DNA of 64,000 nt from NCBI RefSeq assembly GCF_030362795.1, contig NZ_JAUCBM010000001.1, positions 558,001 through 622,000 of the forward strand, written 5' to 3'. The DNA comes from Pseudochrobactrum kiredjianiae. GTDB taxonomy: Bacteria; Pseudomonadota; Alphaproteobacteria; Rhizobiales; Rhizobiaceae. Each line of letters begins with the position of its first letter. Within the stretch, counting starts at the first letter, position 1. Below the pieces are notes generated by a model. It was not told the origin of the DNA, ran no database searches, and saw only the letters and a program-made list of their open reading frames with translations. The position numbers and the translations under genes are program-made. Shown piece after piece: positions 8,476-17,469 of the stretch.

Positions 8476-8871
8476 TTATTCTGCGGATTTGGAACGGATA
8501 TAGGCAATGAGATCACTGATATCTTCCGGCTTTTTCAGGCCGACAAAGATCATTTTATTGCCCGGAATGAACTGCTTCGGTGCTGTGAGATAAGAGGTCA
8601 GTGTTGCTTCGTCCCAAACCATACCGTCTTCACCGGCTTTGGTCATGGCCGGAGAATATTTAAAACTGTCAACCGTTGCGGTCTTACGGCCGAGAATATT
8701 CACCAGATGCGGGCCAACGCGGTTTTTCTCATCTTCAATTGTGTGGCAGGCCATGCATTTTGCGAAGACTTTTTTACCTTTGTCGGCATCACCTTCCGCA
8801 TGGGCAGGTTGGATGAGAGCAAAGCCTGAGAGAACAGCAAGGCCGATAAGAGTTTTTATTGCACTACGCAT
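8476..8871 (-). CDS. Periplasmic class I cytochrome c
   Basis: A 131-residue precursor with a signal peptide (MRSAIKTLIGLAVLSGFALIQPAHA) and one haem site CMACH near residue 40. The distal Met ligand is probably in the PGNKMIFVGL segment, typical of cytochrome c2/c550. The second ATG is chosen because AAAAAGG then lies 7 nt upstream. It sits between the GMC dehydrogenase and dld on the same strand, so it could take electrons from either enzyme. The dld coupling is the tighter one (8-nt gap). Confidence 0.92.
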   Translation of the reverse strand: MRSAIKTLIGLAVLSGFALIQPAHAEGDADKGKKVFAKCMACHTIEDEKNRVGPHLVNILGRKTATVDSFKYSPAMTKAGEDGMVWDEATLTSYLTAPKQFIPGNKMIFVGLKKPEDISDLIAYIRSKSAE

Positions 8872-9027
8872 AGTCATACCTTTTTTAAACCGCAGTTAAA
8901 GCATTTCCGGTAACGCAGTCGTCAATGGAACTGCTCTGTTCTGTGGTTTTAAATGAATTCTGCCGCAACGGCGCTGGCATTAGCGTCGCTGCGACAAAGC
9001 TGTGCAGAGGAAACATCTTAGTTTACG

Positions 9028-10599
9028 TCAGATATTTCCTGCAGCCATTTCAGCTGCAATATATTCGGCCTGTCTGATCGCCAGAGATACGATGGTCAGT
9101 GTCGGATTTTCTGCCGCTGATGTGGTGAACTGGCTGCCATCCGAAATAAACAGGTTTTTAATATCATGGCTCTGGCCATGTTTGTTCACCACGCCGTCCT
9201 GTGCTTTTGCACTCATCCGGTTGGTACCCAGATTATGGGTGGAAGGATAAGGCGGCGTCGGGAAGGCCTTGGTTGCGCCGACAGCTTTATAGAGCGCTTC
9301 TCCCTGTTTGTAAGCATGATTACGCATAGCGATGTCATTGGCATGATCCGTGAACCATACATCAGGTATCGGCATGCCATATTGATCTTTCAATTCGCCA
9401 TGCAGTTTAACGGCATTTTGCTCCTGAGGCAGATCTTCGCCGACAATCCACATGCCCGCCATATTCGGATAATCATCCATAGCGGCTGCAAAAGACCGTC
9501 CCCAGCCACCCGGATTAAGGAATGCTGCCATAAAGGGAATCCCCAGCGACAGGGTTTCCAGTTCATAACCGCCGACAAAACCGCGTGACGGATCGTGGCG
9601 GGCTTCATCACGGATAATGCCTGCCATAGTGGTGCCGCGATACATGCGAACCGGATTTTCAAACACGCCATAGACGGAACCGGTGGTGTGGCGCATATAG
9701 TTTTTTCCGACCTGACCGGAGGAATTGGCAAGACCATCCGGAAACAGGGAGGAAGCCGAGTTTAGTAGCAGGCGCGGACTTTCAATCGAATTACCGGCAA
9801 CGGCAATGATACGGGCTTTCTGTGTGTGCAGGTTGCCTTCTTTATCCGCATAGGTAACGCCGGTAACTTTGCCGTCTTTGTCATGTTCGATTTTGACAAC
9901 ATGGGCATTATCACGCACTTCGAGTTTGCCGGTGGCTTCACCTTTCGGAATTTCCGTATAAAGGGTTGACCATTTGGCACCCCATTTGCAGCCCTGAAAG
10001 CAAAAGCCGGTTTGCTGGCAGGCCATGCGGTCATCACGCTCGGCAGAGTTGATCGCCATATTGCCGGTATGGCATTCTTTATAGCCGAGCTTATCGGCGC
10101 CGGCCTTCATGACTTTGAAGTTATTATTACCGGGCAGAGGTTTAATCCCATTGGTATTGGTTACGCCCATTTTGTCTTCGGCACGAGCATAATAAGGCTC
10201 TAAATCCTGATAGGTAATCGGCCAGTCCAGCAGGTTGGCACCCTCAATCTTGCCGTAATGGCTCAGGGTTTTGAATTCATGTTCCTGAAAGCGAAGCGAT
10301 GCACCAGCCCAGTGTGTTGTTGTGCCGCCAACAGCTTTTACAATCCATGCAGGCAGGTTCGGAAAATCTTTTGTTAAGCGCCAGCCACCGCTGCTGGTGC
10401 GGTTGTCGCCCCATGAAAGCTGGGCAAAACTGTCCCATTCATCATTGATAAAGTCTTCATACTCATGGCGTTGACCTGCTTCCAGAATGACAACATCAAT
10501 GCCCTTCTGCGCCAGTTCATTACCCAATGTGCCGCCACCGGCACCGGAGCCGATAATAACGACCACATGGTCATCGGTTAGTTTATAAGGAGCTGCCAT
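9028..10599 (-). CDS. GMC-family FAD dehydrogenase, large subunit
   Basis: Glucose-methanol-choline oxidoreductase, 523 residues. The N-terminal FAD motif is IIGSGAGGGTLGNELA (about 15-30). The cysteine cluster CQQTGFCFQGC (about 195-205) recalls the 3Fe-4S site of FAD-dependent glucose/gluconate dehydrogenases. The C-terminal His/Asn active-site region is STHNLGTNRMS, followed by SAAENPTLTI. GGGAGG lies 6 nt before the ATG. With the small subunit upstream and a cytochrome c downstream it matches the three-part membrane dehydrogenases for gluconate, sorbitol or glucose. The sugar or polyol substrate cannot be told from sequence. The large subunit has no signal and would be carried across the membrane with its Tat-signalled partner. 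Confidence 0.9.
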   Translation of the reverse strand: MAAPYKLTDDHVVVIIGSGAGGGTLGNELAQKGIDVVILEAGQRHEYEDFINDEWDSFAQLSWGDNRTSSGGWRLTKDFPNLPAWIVKAVGGTTTHWAGASLRFQEHEFKTLSHYGKIEGANLLDWPITYQDLEPYYARAEDKMGVTNTNGIKPLPGNNNFKVMKAGADKLGYKECHTGNMAINSAERDDRMACQQTGFCFQGCKWGAKWSTLYTEIPKGEATGKLEVRDNAHVVKIEHDKDGKVTGVTYADKEGNLHTQKARIIAVAGNSIESPRLLLNSASSLFPDGLANSSGQVGKNYMRHTTGSVYGVFENPVRMYRGTTMAGIIRDEARHDPSRGFVGGYELETLSLGIPFMAAFLNPGGWGRSFAAAMDDYPNMAGMWIVGEDLPQEQNAVKLHGELKDQYGMPIPDVWFTDHANDIAMRNHAYKQGEALYKAVGATKAFPTPPYPSTHNLGTNRMSAKAQDGVVNKHGQSHDIKNLFISDGSQFTTSAAENPTLTIVSLAIRQAEYIAAEMAAGNI

Positions 10600-10658
10600 A
10601 GTTCCCTCCCAAAAGAAAAATGACGTAATTTACTGAAATAGATTGTTAAAATGCGCGG

Positions 10659-11195
10659 TCAGAGCCACTCGATATCGTCAAAACCGCGTTCGATATAACC
10701 ACCCTTGGAATAGGATTCGCCCTCATAACCGAACAACGGCCAGAGTTCTTTCTGGTTATAAAGGCTGACAACGAGATCGCTGCGCACAGCCTGAAAAAAC
10801 GGGGTATCTTCAATGTCACGTAAGATTGCGATGCGGTCTTCTTCCCAACCCATATCGCGGTAGGATGTGCCCGTTGTCGCCGCACGCTTGTCAAGATCGG
10901 CAACGCCGTCTTCAATCAAAGCCTGGTGAACTTTGTCTTTCGCGGCTTTAGTCTCATGGCCTTTAATAGCAATGGCATAAAACCGGTCAGCCAGTTTGTC
11001 ATGCGGATAGATATCGCGTGCCAGTTTGATCAGTGTCGCCATTGTTTCCGGCTTTAAGGCGCTGCTTTCGAGTGCCCATGCATAATTGGCACCGAATACC
11101 GTATTGCCCATGACAATGAGTGCAGCACCGGCAGTGCCGCGTTTCAGTAAGTCGCGGCGTGATAGGCCGCGCAGATTTTTGGTTAAGCCTGTCAT
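10659..11195 (-). CDS. Gluconate 2-dehydrogenase subunit 3 family protein (Tat-exported small subunit)
   Basis: Small gamma subunit of periplasmic GMC dehydrogenases, 178 residues. It starts with a twin-arginine signal (LSRRDLLKRGTAGAALIVMG), which would export the folded complex with the large subunit. The rest is helical and fits the DUF1348-like/GluconDH subunit 3 fold (TLIKLARDIYPHD, near the N-terminus of the mature part, is the recognisable motif). The start is fixed by GGGAGG 6 nt upstream of the ATG; the longer in-frame start has no ribosome site. It lies 59 nt before the large subunit gene and is transcribed with it. Confidence 0.87.
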   Translation of the reverse strand: MTGLTKNLRGLSRRDLLKRGTAGAALIVMGNTVFGANYAWALESSALKPETMATLIKLARDIYPHDKLADRFYAIAIKGHETKAAKDKVHQALIEDGVADLDKRAATTGTSYRDMGWEEDRIAILRDIEDTPFFQAVRSDLVVSLYNQKELWPLFGYEGESYSKGGYIERGFDDIEWL

Positions 11196-11224
11196 GTTTC
11201 CCTCCCAAGATAGACAGTCATTGC

Positions 11225-11250
11225 CGGGCAGCACTGCTCAATGCTGCCCG
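11225..11250. terminator. Stem-loop between gloA and the dehydrogenase operon
   Basis: CGGGCAGCA (11225-11233) pairs with TGCTGCCCG (11242-11250) across an 8-nt loop. On the minus strand, the direction of both flanking genes, no T-run follows. It is more likely an attenuator or mRNA-stability hairpin than a full terminator. Confidence 0.4.
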
Positions 11251-11258
11251 TTTCATGC

Positions 11259-11654
11259 TTATTTGAAGCGGCGGCCGCGCTGCAAAACTTCGATTTTGTA
11301 GCCGTCCGGATCGGTGATGAAGAAGAAGCGACCAACCGGCACACCGTCCGGTTTGAACTCGATCAGCTTGCCCGGATTGAGACCGGCTTGTTCAAGACGG
11401 GCATGTTCTGCATCAAGGTCAGACACTGAAACAGCGAGATGGCCGTAGCCGTCACCCAGATTGTAAGGTTCAGTGCGGTCTTTGTTGATCGTGAGTTCAA
11501 GTTCAAAATCGCTTTCCGTATTGCTAAGGTAAACAAGCGTGAAAGCCTGAAAATCAAGCCGCTCAGCAATATCCAGATCGAAAGCTGATTTATAGAATGC
11601 AAGGGAGCGGGCTTCATCAAGCACGCGGATCATGGAATGGATATTTTTTGCCAT
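11259..11654 (-). CDS. gloA: Lactoylglutathione lyase (glyoxalase I)
   Basis: Vicinal-oxygen-chelate enzyme of 131 residues that converts the methylglyoxal-glutathione hemithioacetal to S-lactoylglutathione. It starts with MIRVLDEARSLAFYKSAFDL. It carries the expected metal ligands: His near the N-terminus (IHSMIRV), Glu in ELELTIN, His in GYGHLAVSV and Glu in GYKIEVLQRG. Length is that of bacterial single-domain GloA. No clear ribosome site is seen before the ATG. Its product, after glyoxalase II, is D-lactate, the substrate of the dld product encoded 3 kb downstream on the same strand. Confidence 0.92.
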   Translation of the reverse strand: MAKNIHSMIRVLDEARSLAFYKSAFDLDIAERLDFQAFTLVYLSNTESDFELELTINKDRTEPYNLGDGYGHLAVSVSDLDAEHARLEQAGLNPGKLIEFKPDGVPVGRFFFITDPDGYKIEVLQRGRRFK

Positions 11655-11841
11655 AGGACACCGGTTATGAGATATTTAGAATTAGTTTCATTCCAAACTT
11701 GCACTTTTTGTCTCATTGCATGGTAGTAGCCCGTTACCGCATGATGATTTTTTATTGTGAAGTGAGCGGATGACGGCGAAATATGCCGGATTACGCTCCG
11801 GTATGAATAGAAACGAAAAGAAATTTTAGTGAGGATTGGCC

Positions 11842-12150
11842 ATGTGTGAGGTATTTGCGACGCAGGATCCAGACCGCTATCGTCCGGTTAACCGCTCTGT
11901 CCGTATTGGCGGGCATTCCACCAGTATTCAGCTCGAGGCCGCATTCTGGGACATTATTGATGAAATCGCGAGCGGACAGGATATGTCGACTTCGCGTTTT
12001 CTTTCCACGCTTTATGATGAAGCAATGCATGTAAATGGTGCGGTGCCGAATTTTGCATCTCTGCTGCGTACCAGCTGCCTGATTTATCAGGGTGGGAATC
12101 CGGTGCAGCGTAAAGATATGACAGCACCGCTGATTATTGCTGCCGAATAA
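11842..12150 (+). CDS. Ribbon-helix-helix domain protein
   Basis: A 102-residue protein whose middle (RPVNRSVRIGGHSTSIQLEAAFWDIIDEIASGQDMSTSRFLSTLYDEA) fits the RHH_4 DNA-binding family of alphaproteobacteria: a beta-strand followed by two helices. The ATG start is supported by GAGGA 6 nt upstream. A TTG two codons earlier is possible but overlaps that site. Members are annotated as putative aryl-sulfate-sulfotransferase-like or RHH regulators with no known target. It precedes the YdiJ-type gene by 150 bp on the same strand. Confidence 0.75.
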   Translation: MCEVFATQDPDRYRPVNRSVRIGGHSTSIQLEAAFWDIIDEIASGQDMSTSRFLSTLYDEAMHVNGAVPNFASLLRTSCLIYQGGNPVQRKDMTAPLIIAAE

Positions 12151-12300
12151 ATTATATCAGCGATTATGCATGACTTCATGCCAATGCGTGACAAAGTAGC
12201 CGCTGCGTATGATTGGAAAATGTTGCTGAAAACGCTATGACATCTGTGAAAGACGGGTTGCTTGCGCAGACAGGCAACCGGCAAATGCGGAGAGAATTGC

Positions 12301-15300
12301 GTGATACCATTCCTGCAGGCAGACGTTCTGGCAAAACCGGAGCCGTTGGATTTTTACGATGCGTTGCGACTGAGCAGCTTTGGCGGTGATATTGAATTCA
12401 GCGCGGCGACAACCACCGTTTATGCAACCGACAATTCCGTTTATCAGGTGCAGCCTCAGGGCGTGGTCTATCCGTGTGGGTTTGAAGATTTGCAGCAGAT
12501 TGCGCAGCTTCTCCATAAGCCTGAGTTCCGTCACCTGAAAATGGCGATGCGCGGTGGCGGTACCGGCACCAACGGCCAGTCACTGACCGACGGAATTGTG
12601 GTTGATACCTCACGCTACATGAACCGTATTCTCTCGATTGATCCGGAAAAGCGCATTGCCCGTGTGCAGAGCGGTGTGGTCAAAGATCAGCTCAACAAAA
12701 CATTGAAGCCTTATGGCCTGTTTTTCGCACCGGAGCTTTCAACATCGAACCGTGCCACTATCGGCGGTATGATTAATACCGATGCCTGCGGGCAGGGCTC
12801 CTGCCTTTATGGCAAAACCTCCAACCATGTTTTGGGCTTACGTGCTGTTTTGATGGATGGCAGTGAGCTGAATACCAGACCGGTTTCAAAGACAGAGCTG
12901 CAAGAGTTACAGAAACCGGATAATCGCAGTGGTGCAATCTATCGCCTGATCGATGAGATCGAGCACGATAATCGCGACCTGATTGATAAGACTTTCCCGA
13001 AGCTCAACCGCTTTTTGACCGGTTACGATCTGGCGCATTTGCGCGAGAGAGACGGCGGGCTTAATCTCAATTCTCTGCTGTGCGGTGCGGAAGGAACATT
13101 GGCGCTGATCGCTGAAGCCGATCTCAATCTGCTGCCGCTCCCGCGTTTCGCGGCATTGATCAATATCCGCTATGATGACTTCAACACTGCGCTGCGCGAT
13201 GCCCGTTTTCTCACCGGATTGCAGGTAGCATCGGTTGAGACAGTAGATGCCAAGGTGCTGTCACTGGCGCGCGGCGATATTATCTGGAGCCGGATTGCGG
13301 ATTATTTTCCGTCAGAGGAAGGCAAGCGCACAGACGGTATCAATATTGCCGAGGTGCTGGCCGACAGTGCCGAGGAACTGGCGGAGAAAATCCGTTTTGT
13401 CAGCCAGTCTCTGGCAAATTCTCCGCAAAGCGGCCGTCATGGTTTTACCATCACAGAAAAACCGGATGATATTGAAGCGATCTGGACAATGCGCAAACGC
13501 GCGGTTGGTTTGCTCGGCAATGTCGAAGGCGCGCGCCGACCAGTTGCATTTGTGGAAGATACGGCGGTGCCGCCGGAAAATCTGGCCGATTATATTCTCG
13601 AATTTCGCGCGCTGCTGGATGGGGAAGGGCTGGATTACGGCATGTTCGGCCATGTCGATGCAGGCGTGTTGCATGTGCGCCCCGCTCTCGATCTGTCTGA
13701 CCCCGCACAGGAAATAATGATCCGCCGTATCTCCGATGCGGTGGTGGCGTTGACGCTGAAATATGGCGGCGTTTTGTGGGGCGAACACGGTAAGGGTGTG
13801 CGCTCGGAATATGTGCCGGAGTTTTTTGGCCCGCTTTATCCGCAATTGCAGCGTATTAAAGCTGCTTTTGATCCTTATAATCAGCTCAATGCCGGTAAGA
13901 TTGCCACGCCGGATGATCAGCCGCTGACAAAGATCGACGAGCTGGCCTTTCGTGGTCAGAAAGACCGGATCATCCCTGCAGATGTGCGCAATGCTTATGA
14001 CAATGCGCCTTATTGCAACGGTAACGGCGCTTGTTTTGATTTCAACACAGATTCCGCTATGTGCCCGTCTTTCAAAGGCAGCGGCGACCGGCGTTATTCT
14101 CCGAAAGGCCGTGCTTCGCTGATCCGCGAATGGCTGCGTCTGTTGAGCGAAAAGGGTATTGATCCGCGCCGTTCGGCACAGGCGTTGCGGGATAAGCCGC
14201 TATGGAGTGGTTTGCTTGGTCGTATCAGCAACAGTCTAGGCTCGAAAAACCGCGATGACTTTTCCCATCAGGTGCGTGATGCGATGGATACCTGCCTTGC
14301 CTGTAAGGCTTGCGCAGGTCAATGTCCGGTCAAGGTCAATGTGCCTGCCTTCCGCTCCAAATTCCTTGAGCTTTATTACAGCCGCTATCTGCGTCCGCTG
14401 AAAGACCCGCTGATTGCCTCGATTGAACATATGATGCCGCTGGTTGCCAAAACCGGCAGGCTTTATAATGGCGTGATGGGCAGTGGTCTTGGCCGTTGGG
14501 GTATGAAACAGGTTGGCCTCACAGCTCTGCCGTCCCTAAGCGATGTTCGCCTGACAAAAGAACTGTGCGCCCGCAATATTCATATGGCGGATGCAAATGT
14601 GCTGAATAACCTGAGTGCGGAACAGAAAACCAAAGCGGTTATTCTGGTGCAGGACAGCTTTACGAGTTTCTTCGATACACAATTGCTGCTGGATGTGCTG
14701 GATCTGCTGAAAGCGCTCGGCTTCACACCTTATCTGGCTGAATTGAAACCGAACGGCAAAGCGCAGCATGTGCATGGTTATCTGAAGTCTTTCACCCGTA
14801 CGGCGCGCAATACCAGTCTTTATCTCAACACTCTGGCGCAAAGCGGTGTGCCGCTGGTCGGGCTTGATCCGTCGATGACGCTGACCTATCGCAGTGAATA
14901 TCGCTCGGCGCTGCCAAATGAAGCCGTGCCGGATGTGAAGCTGCCACAGGAATGGCTGGCTCAGCATCTGGGGCAGATTGCCTCCGGGATTAAACCATCG
15001 GCTGAGCACAGCACACAGAATTATATGCTGCTGCCGCATTGTACCGAAAAGACTAATGCCACGCCGACAATTGCGGCTTGGGTTGCGATCTTTAAACATT
15101 TCGGCATCAATATGGTGATTGGAGAAAGCGGTTGCTGCGGTATGGCCGGTACTTTTGGTCATGAGTTGCGCAATCGTGCACTGTCCGAAAATATCTATGA
15201 TCTGAGCTGGCGGCAGAAAATGCAGACCCATGGCCGCGAGCAAATTGTTATGGCCACAGGTTTTTCCTGCCGTTCGCAGGTTGAGATCATGGAAAAGACG

Positions 15301-15351
15301 CAAATTCAGCATCCTTTGCAGGTTCTGAAGCAGTTGATCTCTTCTTTGTAA
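12301..15351 (+). CDS. ydiJ: YdiJ-type FAD and 4Fe-4S D-2-hydroxyacid dehydrogenase
   Basis: A large two-part oxidoreductase of 1016 residues (E. coli YdiJ has 1018). The first 560 residues are an FAD_binding_4/FAD-oxidase-C unit (MRGGGTGTNGQSL, TSNRATIGGMINTDACGQGS, GHVDAGVLHVRP). The C-terminal part is ferredoxin and GlpC-like, with CLACKACAGQCP (near 664) and the Cys-rich ESGCCGMAG and TGFSCRSQ motifs. This layout belongs to D-2-hydroxyglutarate and related D-2-hydroxyacid dehydrogenases. The GTG start is chosen because GGAGAG lies 6 nt upstream and the protein then begins MIPF, like E. coli YdiJ; an upstream TTG lacks support. The electron acceptor is probably the quinone pool. Confidence 0.9.
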   Translation: MIPFLQADVLAKPEPLDFYDALRLSSFGGDIEFSAATTTVYATDNSVYQVQPQGVVYPCGFEDLQQIAQLLHKPEFRHLKMAMRGGGTGTNGQSLTDGIVVDTSRYMNRILSIDPEKRIARVQSGVVKDQLNKTLKPYGLFFAPELSTSNRATIGGMINTDACGQGSCLYGKTSNHVLGLRAVLMDGSELNTRPVSKTELQELQKPDNRSGAIYRLIDEIEHDNRDLIDKTFPKLNRFLTGYDLAHLRERDGGLNLNSLLCGAEGTLALIAEADLNLLPLPRFAALINIRYDDFNTALRDARFLTGLQVASVETVDAKVLSLARGDIIWSRIADYFPSEEGKRTDGINIAEVLADSAEELAEKIRFVSQSLANSPQSGRHGFTITEKPDDIEAIWTMRKRAVGLLGNVEGARRPVAFVEDTAVPPENLADYILEFRALLDGEGLDYGMFGHVDAGVLHVRPALDLSDPAQEIMIRRISDAVVALTLKYGGVLWGEHGKGVRSEYVPEFFGPLYPQLQRIKAAFDPYNQLNAGKIATPDDQPLTKIDELAFRGQKDRIIPADVRNAYDNAPYCNGNGACFDFNTDSAMCPSFKGSGDRRYSPKGRASLIREWLRLLSEKGIDPRRSAQALRDKPLWSGLLGRISNSLGSKNRDDFSHQVRDAMDTCLACKACAGQCPVKVNVPAFRSKFLELYYSRYLRPLKDPLIASIEHMMPLVAKTGRLYNGVMGSGLGRWGMKQVGLTALPSLSDVRLTKELCARNIHMADANVLNNLSAEQKTKAVILVQDSFTSFFDTQLLLDVLDLLKALGFTPYLAELKPNGKAQHVHGYLKSFTRTARNTSLYLNTLAQSGVPLVGLDPSMTLTYRSEYRSALPNEAVPDVKLPQEWLAQHLGQIASGIKPSAEHSTQNYMLLPHCTEKTNATPTIAAWVAIFKHFGINMVIGESGCCGMAGTFGHELRNRALSENIYDLSWRQKMQTHGREQIVMATGFSCRSQVEIMEKTQIQHPLQVLKQLISSL

Positions 15352-15359
15352 CGGGTGCC

Positions 15360-15920
15360 ATGATTCCAAAGCGTAGAAAAACTTTAGCTGTCTTGCTGGT
15401 TCTGGCGCTGGCTGTGCCGGTTGCGGGTTTTGCTTATACGAAAGTGCTGGGACGTTTCGGTTCCGGCACTGCACCGGTTATGGCGGCTGTTGAACAACAG
15501 GCAGATAAAATCATCGTGCGTAAAGGTCAGCGTGAGTTGCAATTGCTGCGCGGTGATGAAGTCTTGCGCACATATCGCATTGCGCTGGGTGGCGCACCGG
15601 AGGGGCATAAATTACAGGAAGGCGATCAGAAGACGCCGGTCGGTGATTATGTGATTGATTGGCGTAATCCGCGATCCATGGCGCATCTTAGCCTGCATAT
15701 TTCTTATCCCAATGAGCAGGACGCGCTGAGAGCCAAAGAGGCCAATGTTTCACCCGGCGGCAATATTATGATCCATGGCCTGGCAAATGGCTGGGGCGCG
15801 CTTGGAGCTATCCATCATCTCTGGGACTGGACGGATGGTTGTGTGGCCGTGACCAATAGCGAAATGCAGGAGATTTGGTCCTTGGTGCCTACAGGCACGC
15901 CGATTTTGATTTCTGAGTAA
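15360..15920 (+). CDS. L,D-transpeptidase (YkuD/ErfK family)
   Basis: A 186-residue periplasmic cell-wall enzyme. A basic start and hydrophobic helix (residues 8-25) form a signal peptide or anchor. The YkuD domain follows (about 48-185), with the catalytic motif split as IMIHG and TDGCVAVTN, where Cys is the nucleophile and His the base. Such enzymes cross-link peptidoglycan tetrapeptides through 3-3 bonds or attach lipoprotein or outer-membrane proteins to the wall. It begins 8 bases after ydiJ and so is probably co-transcribed, though no functional link between the two is evident. Confidence 0.88.
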   Translation: MIPKRRKTLAVLLVLALAVPVAGFAYTKVLGRFGSGTAPVMAAVEQQADKIIVRKGQRELQLLRGDEVLRTYRIALGGAPEGHKLQEGDQKTPVGDYVIDWRNPRSMAHLSLHISYPNEQDALRAKEANVSPGGNIMIHGLANGWGALGAIHHLWDWTDGCVAVTNSEMQEIWSLVPTGTPILISE

Positions 15921-16010
15921 TCATGTTTGAAATGTGGCCTTTTTTCATTGAAAACGGGTCGCAGCTCTTGAAGCCTGAGCAGGAATGATTAATTACTATA
16001 CATCTGTAGT

Positions 16011-16241
16011 ATGAAGGCTGCGGAATTTTCTGCTGGTGAGAGGCACCGGCATCCGCCTTGCGTTTGTTTGAAGCAACCGGGTTGATCATTACAGAACTAA
16101 CACGGTACCGGGCCCCTCTGGCGAGAGTTTTTACGGCGCTCTCGTGATGTCGGTACTGCCGCAAATTTAGCCGGCGGACATGTGATCATGAAAATCTGTT
16201 TCATGTTTTTTGCGGAAGGCCATCAGGCCATTTCCGCTTTT
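16011..16241 (+). promoter_or_regulatory. Structured 5' leader of the terC-like gene, candidate terC-motif RNA
   Basis: Between the transpeptidase stop and the TerC-like start lie 401 bases with clear RNA structure. AAGGCTGCGGA (near 16014-16024) can pair with TCCGCCTT (near 16032-16039) around a GCTGGTG/CACCGGC stem. GGTACCG (near 16104) encloses a CGAGAG/CTCTCG stem and closes with CGGTACT (near 16151). CATGAAA/TTTCATG (16187-16193 with 16199-16205) is followed by six T. A strong terminator hairpin follows. Position in front of a TerC-family gene in an alphaproteobacterium suggests the described terC RNA motif. The canonical yybP-ykoY manganese riboswitch signature is absent. Ligand unknown; the assignment is by context and needs a covariance search. 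Confidence 0.6.
16212..16241 (+). terminator. Leader terminator in front of the terC-like gene
   Basis: GCGGAA (16212-16217) pairs with TTCCGC (16232-16237), with an inner GGCC/GGCC stem around an ATCA loop and a TTTT tail. It stands 80 bases before the start codon and after the structured leader. This is where a transcriptional attenuator would be expected. Confidence 0.65.
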
Positions 16242-16321
16242 AACTCTTGTTCTCACACTGAAAATTCATATCGGGCAGACCGGTCTCCCGCCTTTCATCC
16301 GGCTAATAAGGAGATCGTGAA

Positions 16322-17410
16322 ATGAGCACGCCTACACCTCATAAAACTGTTCTGAGTTATTTTACCTGGTCATTTATTGTCACCGTTGTCGGTTTGGCAC
16401 TCGGCGCATGGCTTGGCTGGCAGTCCTCCGGCACAATCGGTGGTATGGCCTCGATCTTCTTTATCTGTGCGGTTCTCGCCGTGCTGGAAATCTCGCTGTC
16501 CTTCGACAATGCCGTGGTCAATGCCAATAAGCTGAAAGACATGACGCCGGAATGGCAGCATCGCTTTCTGACCTGGGGTATTATCATTGCCGTTTTTGGT
16601 ATGCGTATTATCTTCCCGCTGCTGGTAGTGGTGATTGCTGCGGGCATCGGCCCGATTGAAGCGATTGTGCTTGCTGCATCGAAGCCGGAAGAATATGCGC
16701 GGATCATGACGGATGCGCATCTGCCGATTGCCGCTTTCGGCGGTACATTCCTGTTGATGGTCGCGCTGACCTATTTCTTCAACTCCGATAAGGATGTGCA
16801 TTGGTTTGGCCCGTTGGAACGCCCGATGGCACGTCTTGCGGAAATCAAAGGTATTGAAGTTGCGCTCGTTCTGATCCTGTTGCTGACGTTCTCGTCGGTG
16901 CTTGGTGAGGTCGAAGGCACAACATTCCTTTATTCCGGTATTTACGGCTTGCTGACTTTCCTCGCAGTGGAAGTTCTGGGTGGTATTCTTGATGCTTCAC
17001 AGAAAACGCTGAATGCAGCGGCGCAGGGTGGTTTTGGTGCCTTCCTTTATCTCGAAGTGCTGGATGCCAGCTTCTCCTTCGACGGTGTGATCGGTGCATT
17101 TGCTCTGTCGCAGAACCTGTTCGTGATTGCGATTGGTCTGGGTATCGGTGCTATGTATGTGCGTTCTATGACTATTATGCTGGTCGAAAAAGGCACGTTG
17201 AGCGAATACCGCTATCTGGAGCATGGCGCATTCTATGCGATCCTGATCCTCTCGGTGGTGATGTATTTCCAGACACTCGTGCATATTCCGGAAGTGATTA
17301 CCGGTCTTGGCGGTGCGGTGCTGATCGGTATCGCCTTCTGGGCATCGGTTCGTCACAATCGTCGTGAAGAAGCACATGCTGAGCAGGGCAAGACTGTTGC
17401 GGCTGAATAA
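16322..17410 (+). CDS. TerC/DUF475-family integral membrane protein
   Basis: Inner-membrane protein of 362 residues with about nine hydrophobic segments. The two family hallmarks are ISLSFDNAVVNANKL (near 60-72) and EVLDASFSFDGVIGAFA (near 245-260). These are acidic, Asp-bearing motifs in membrane helices that are duplicated in TerC-clan proteins and thought to bind a cation. Relatives are linked to manganese export, metal co-translocation or tellurite resistance. AAGGAG lies 8 nt upstream of the ATG. The long structured leader suggests control by RNA. It ends in a clear terminator and is monocistronic. Confidence 0.88.
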   Translation: MSTPTPHKTVLSYFTWSFIVTVVGLALGAWLGWQSSGTIGGMASIFFICAVLAVLEISLSFDNAVVNANKLKDMTPEWQHRFLTWGIIIAVFGMRIIFPLLVVVIAAGIGPIEAIVLAASKPEEYARIMTDAHLPIAAFGGTFLLMVALTYFFNSDKDVHWFGPLERPMARLAEIKGIEVALVLILLLTFSSVLGEVEGTTFLYSGIYGLLTFLAVEVLGGILDASQKTLNAAAQGGFGAFLYLEVLDASFSFDGVIGAFALSQNLFVIAIGLGIGAMYVRSMTIMLVEKGTLSEYRYLEHGAFYAILILSVVMYFQTLVHIPEVITGLGGAVLIGIAFWASVRHNRREEAHAEQGKTVAAE

Positions 17411-17440
17411 TCAGCCTCTAGTCCTTCACTAAAATATGAG

Positions 17441-17466
17441 CCGCCGGAGTGATCCGGCGGTTTTTT
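17441..17466 (+). terminator. Intrinsic terminator of the terC-like gene
   Basis: CCGCCGGA (17441-17448), a GTGA loop and TCCGGCGG (17453-17460) are followed by six T. Confidence 0.93.
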
Positions 17467-17469
17467 ATA

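Noticed and set aside
8900-8940. AGCATTTCC start and a GGAAC-GCTCTG end recall the hairpin repeat family
   Set aside because: The middle of the element is missing and no good stem forms; at most a decayed copy, so not listed as a repeat.
16081-16241. Considered a yybP-ykoY manganese riboswitch before the TerC-like gene
   Set aside because: Neither the GGGGAGUAG-type 5' loop nor the matching 3' loop sequence is present.
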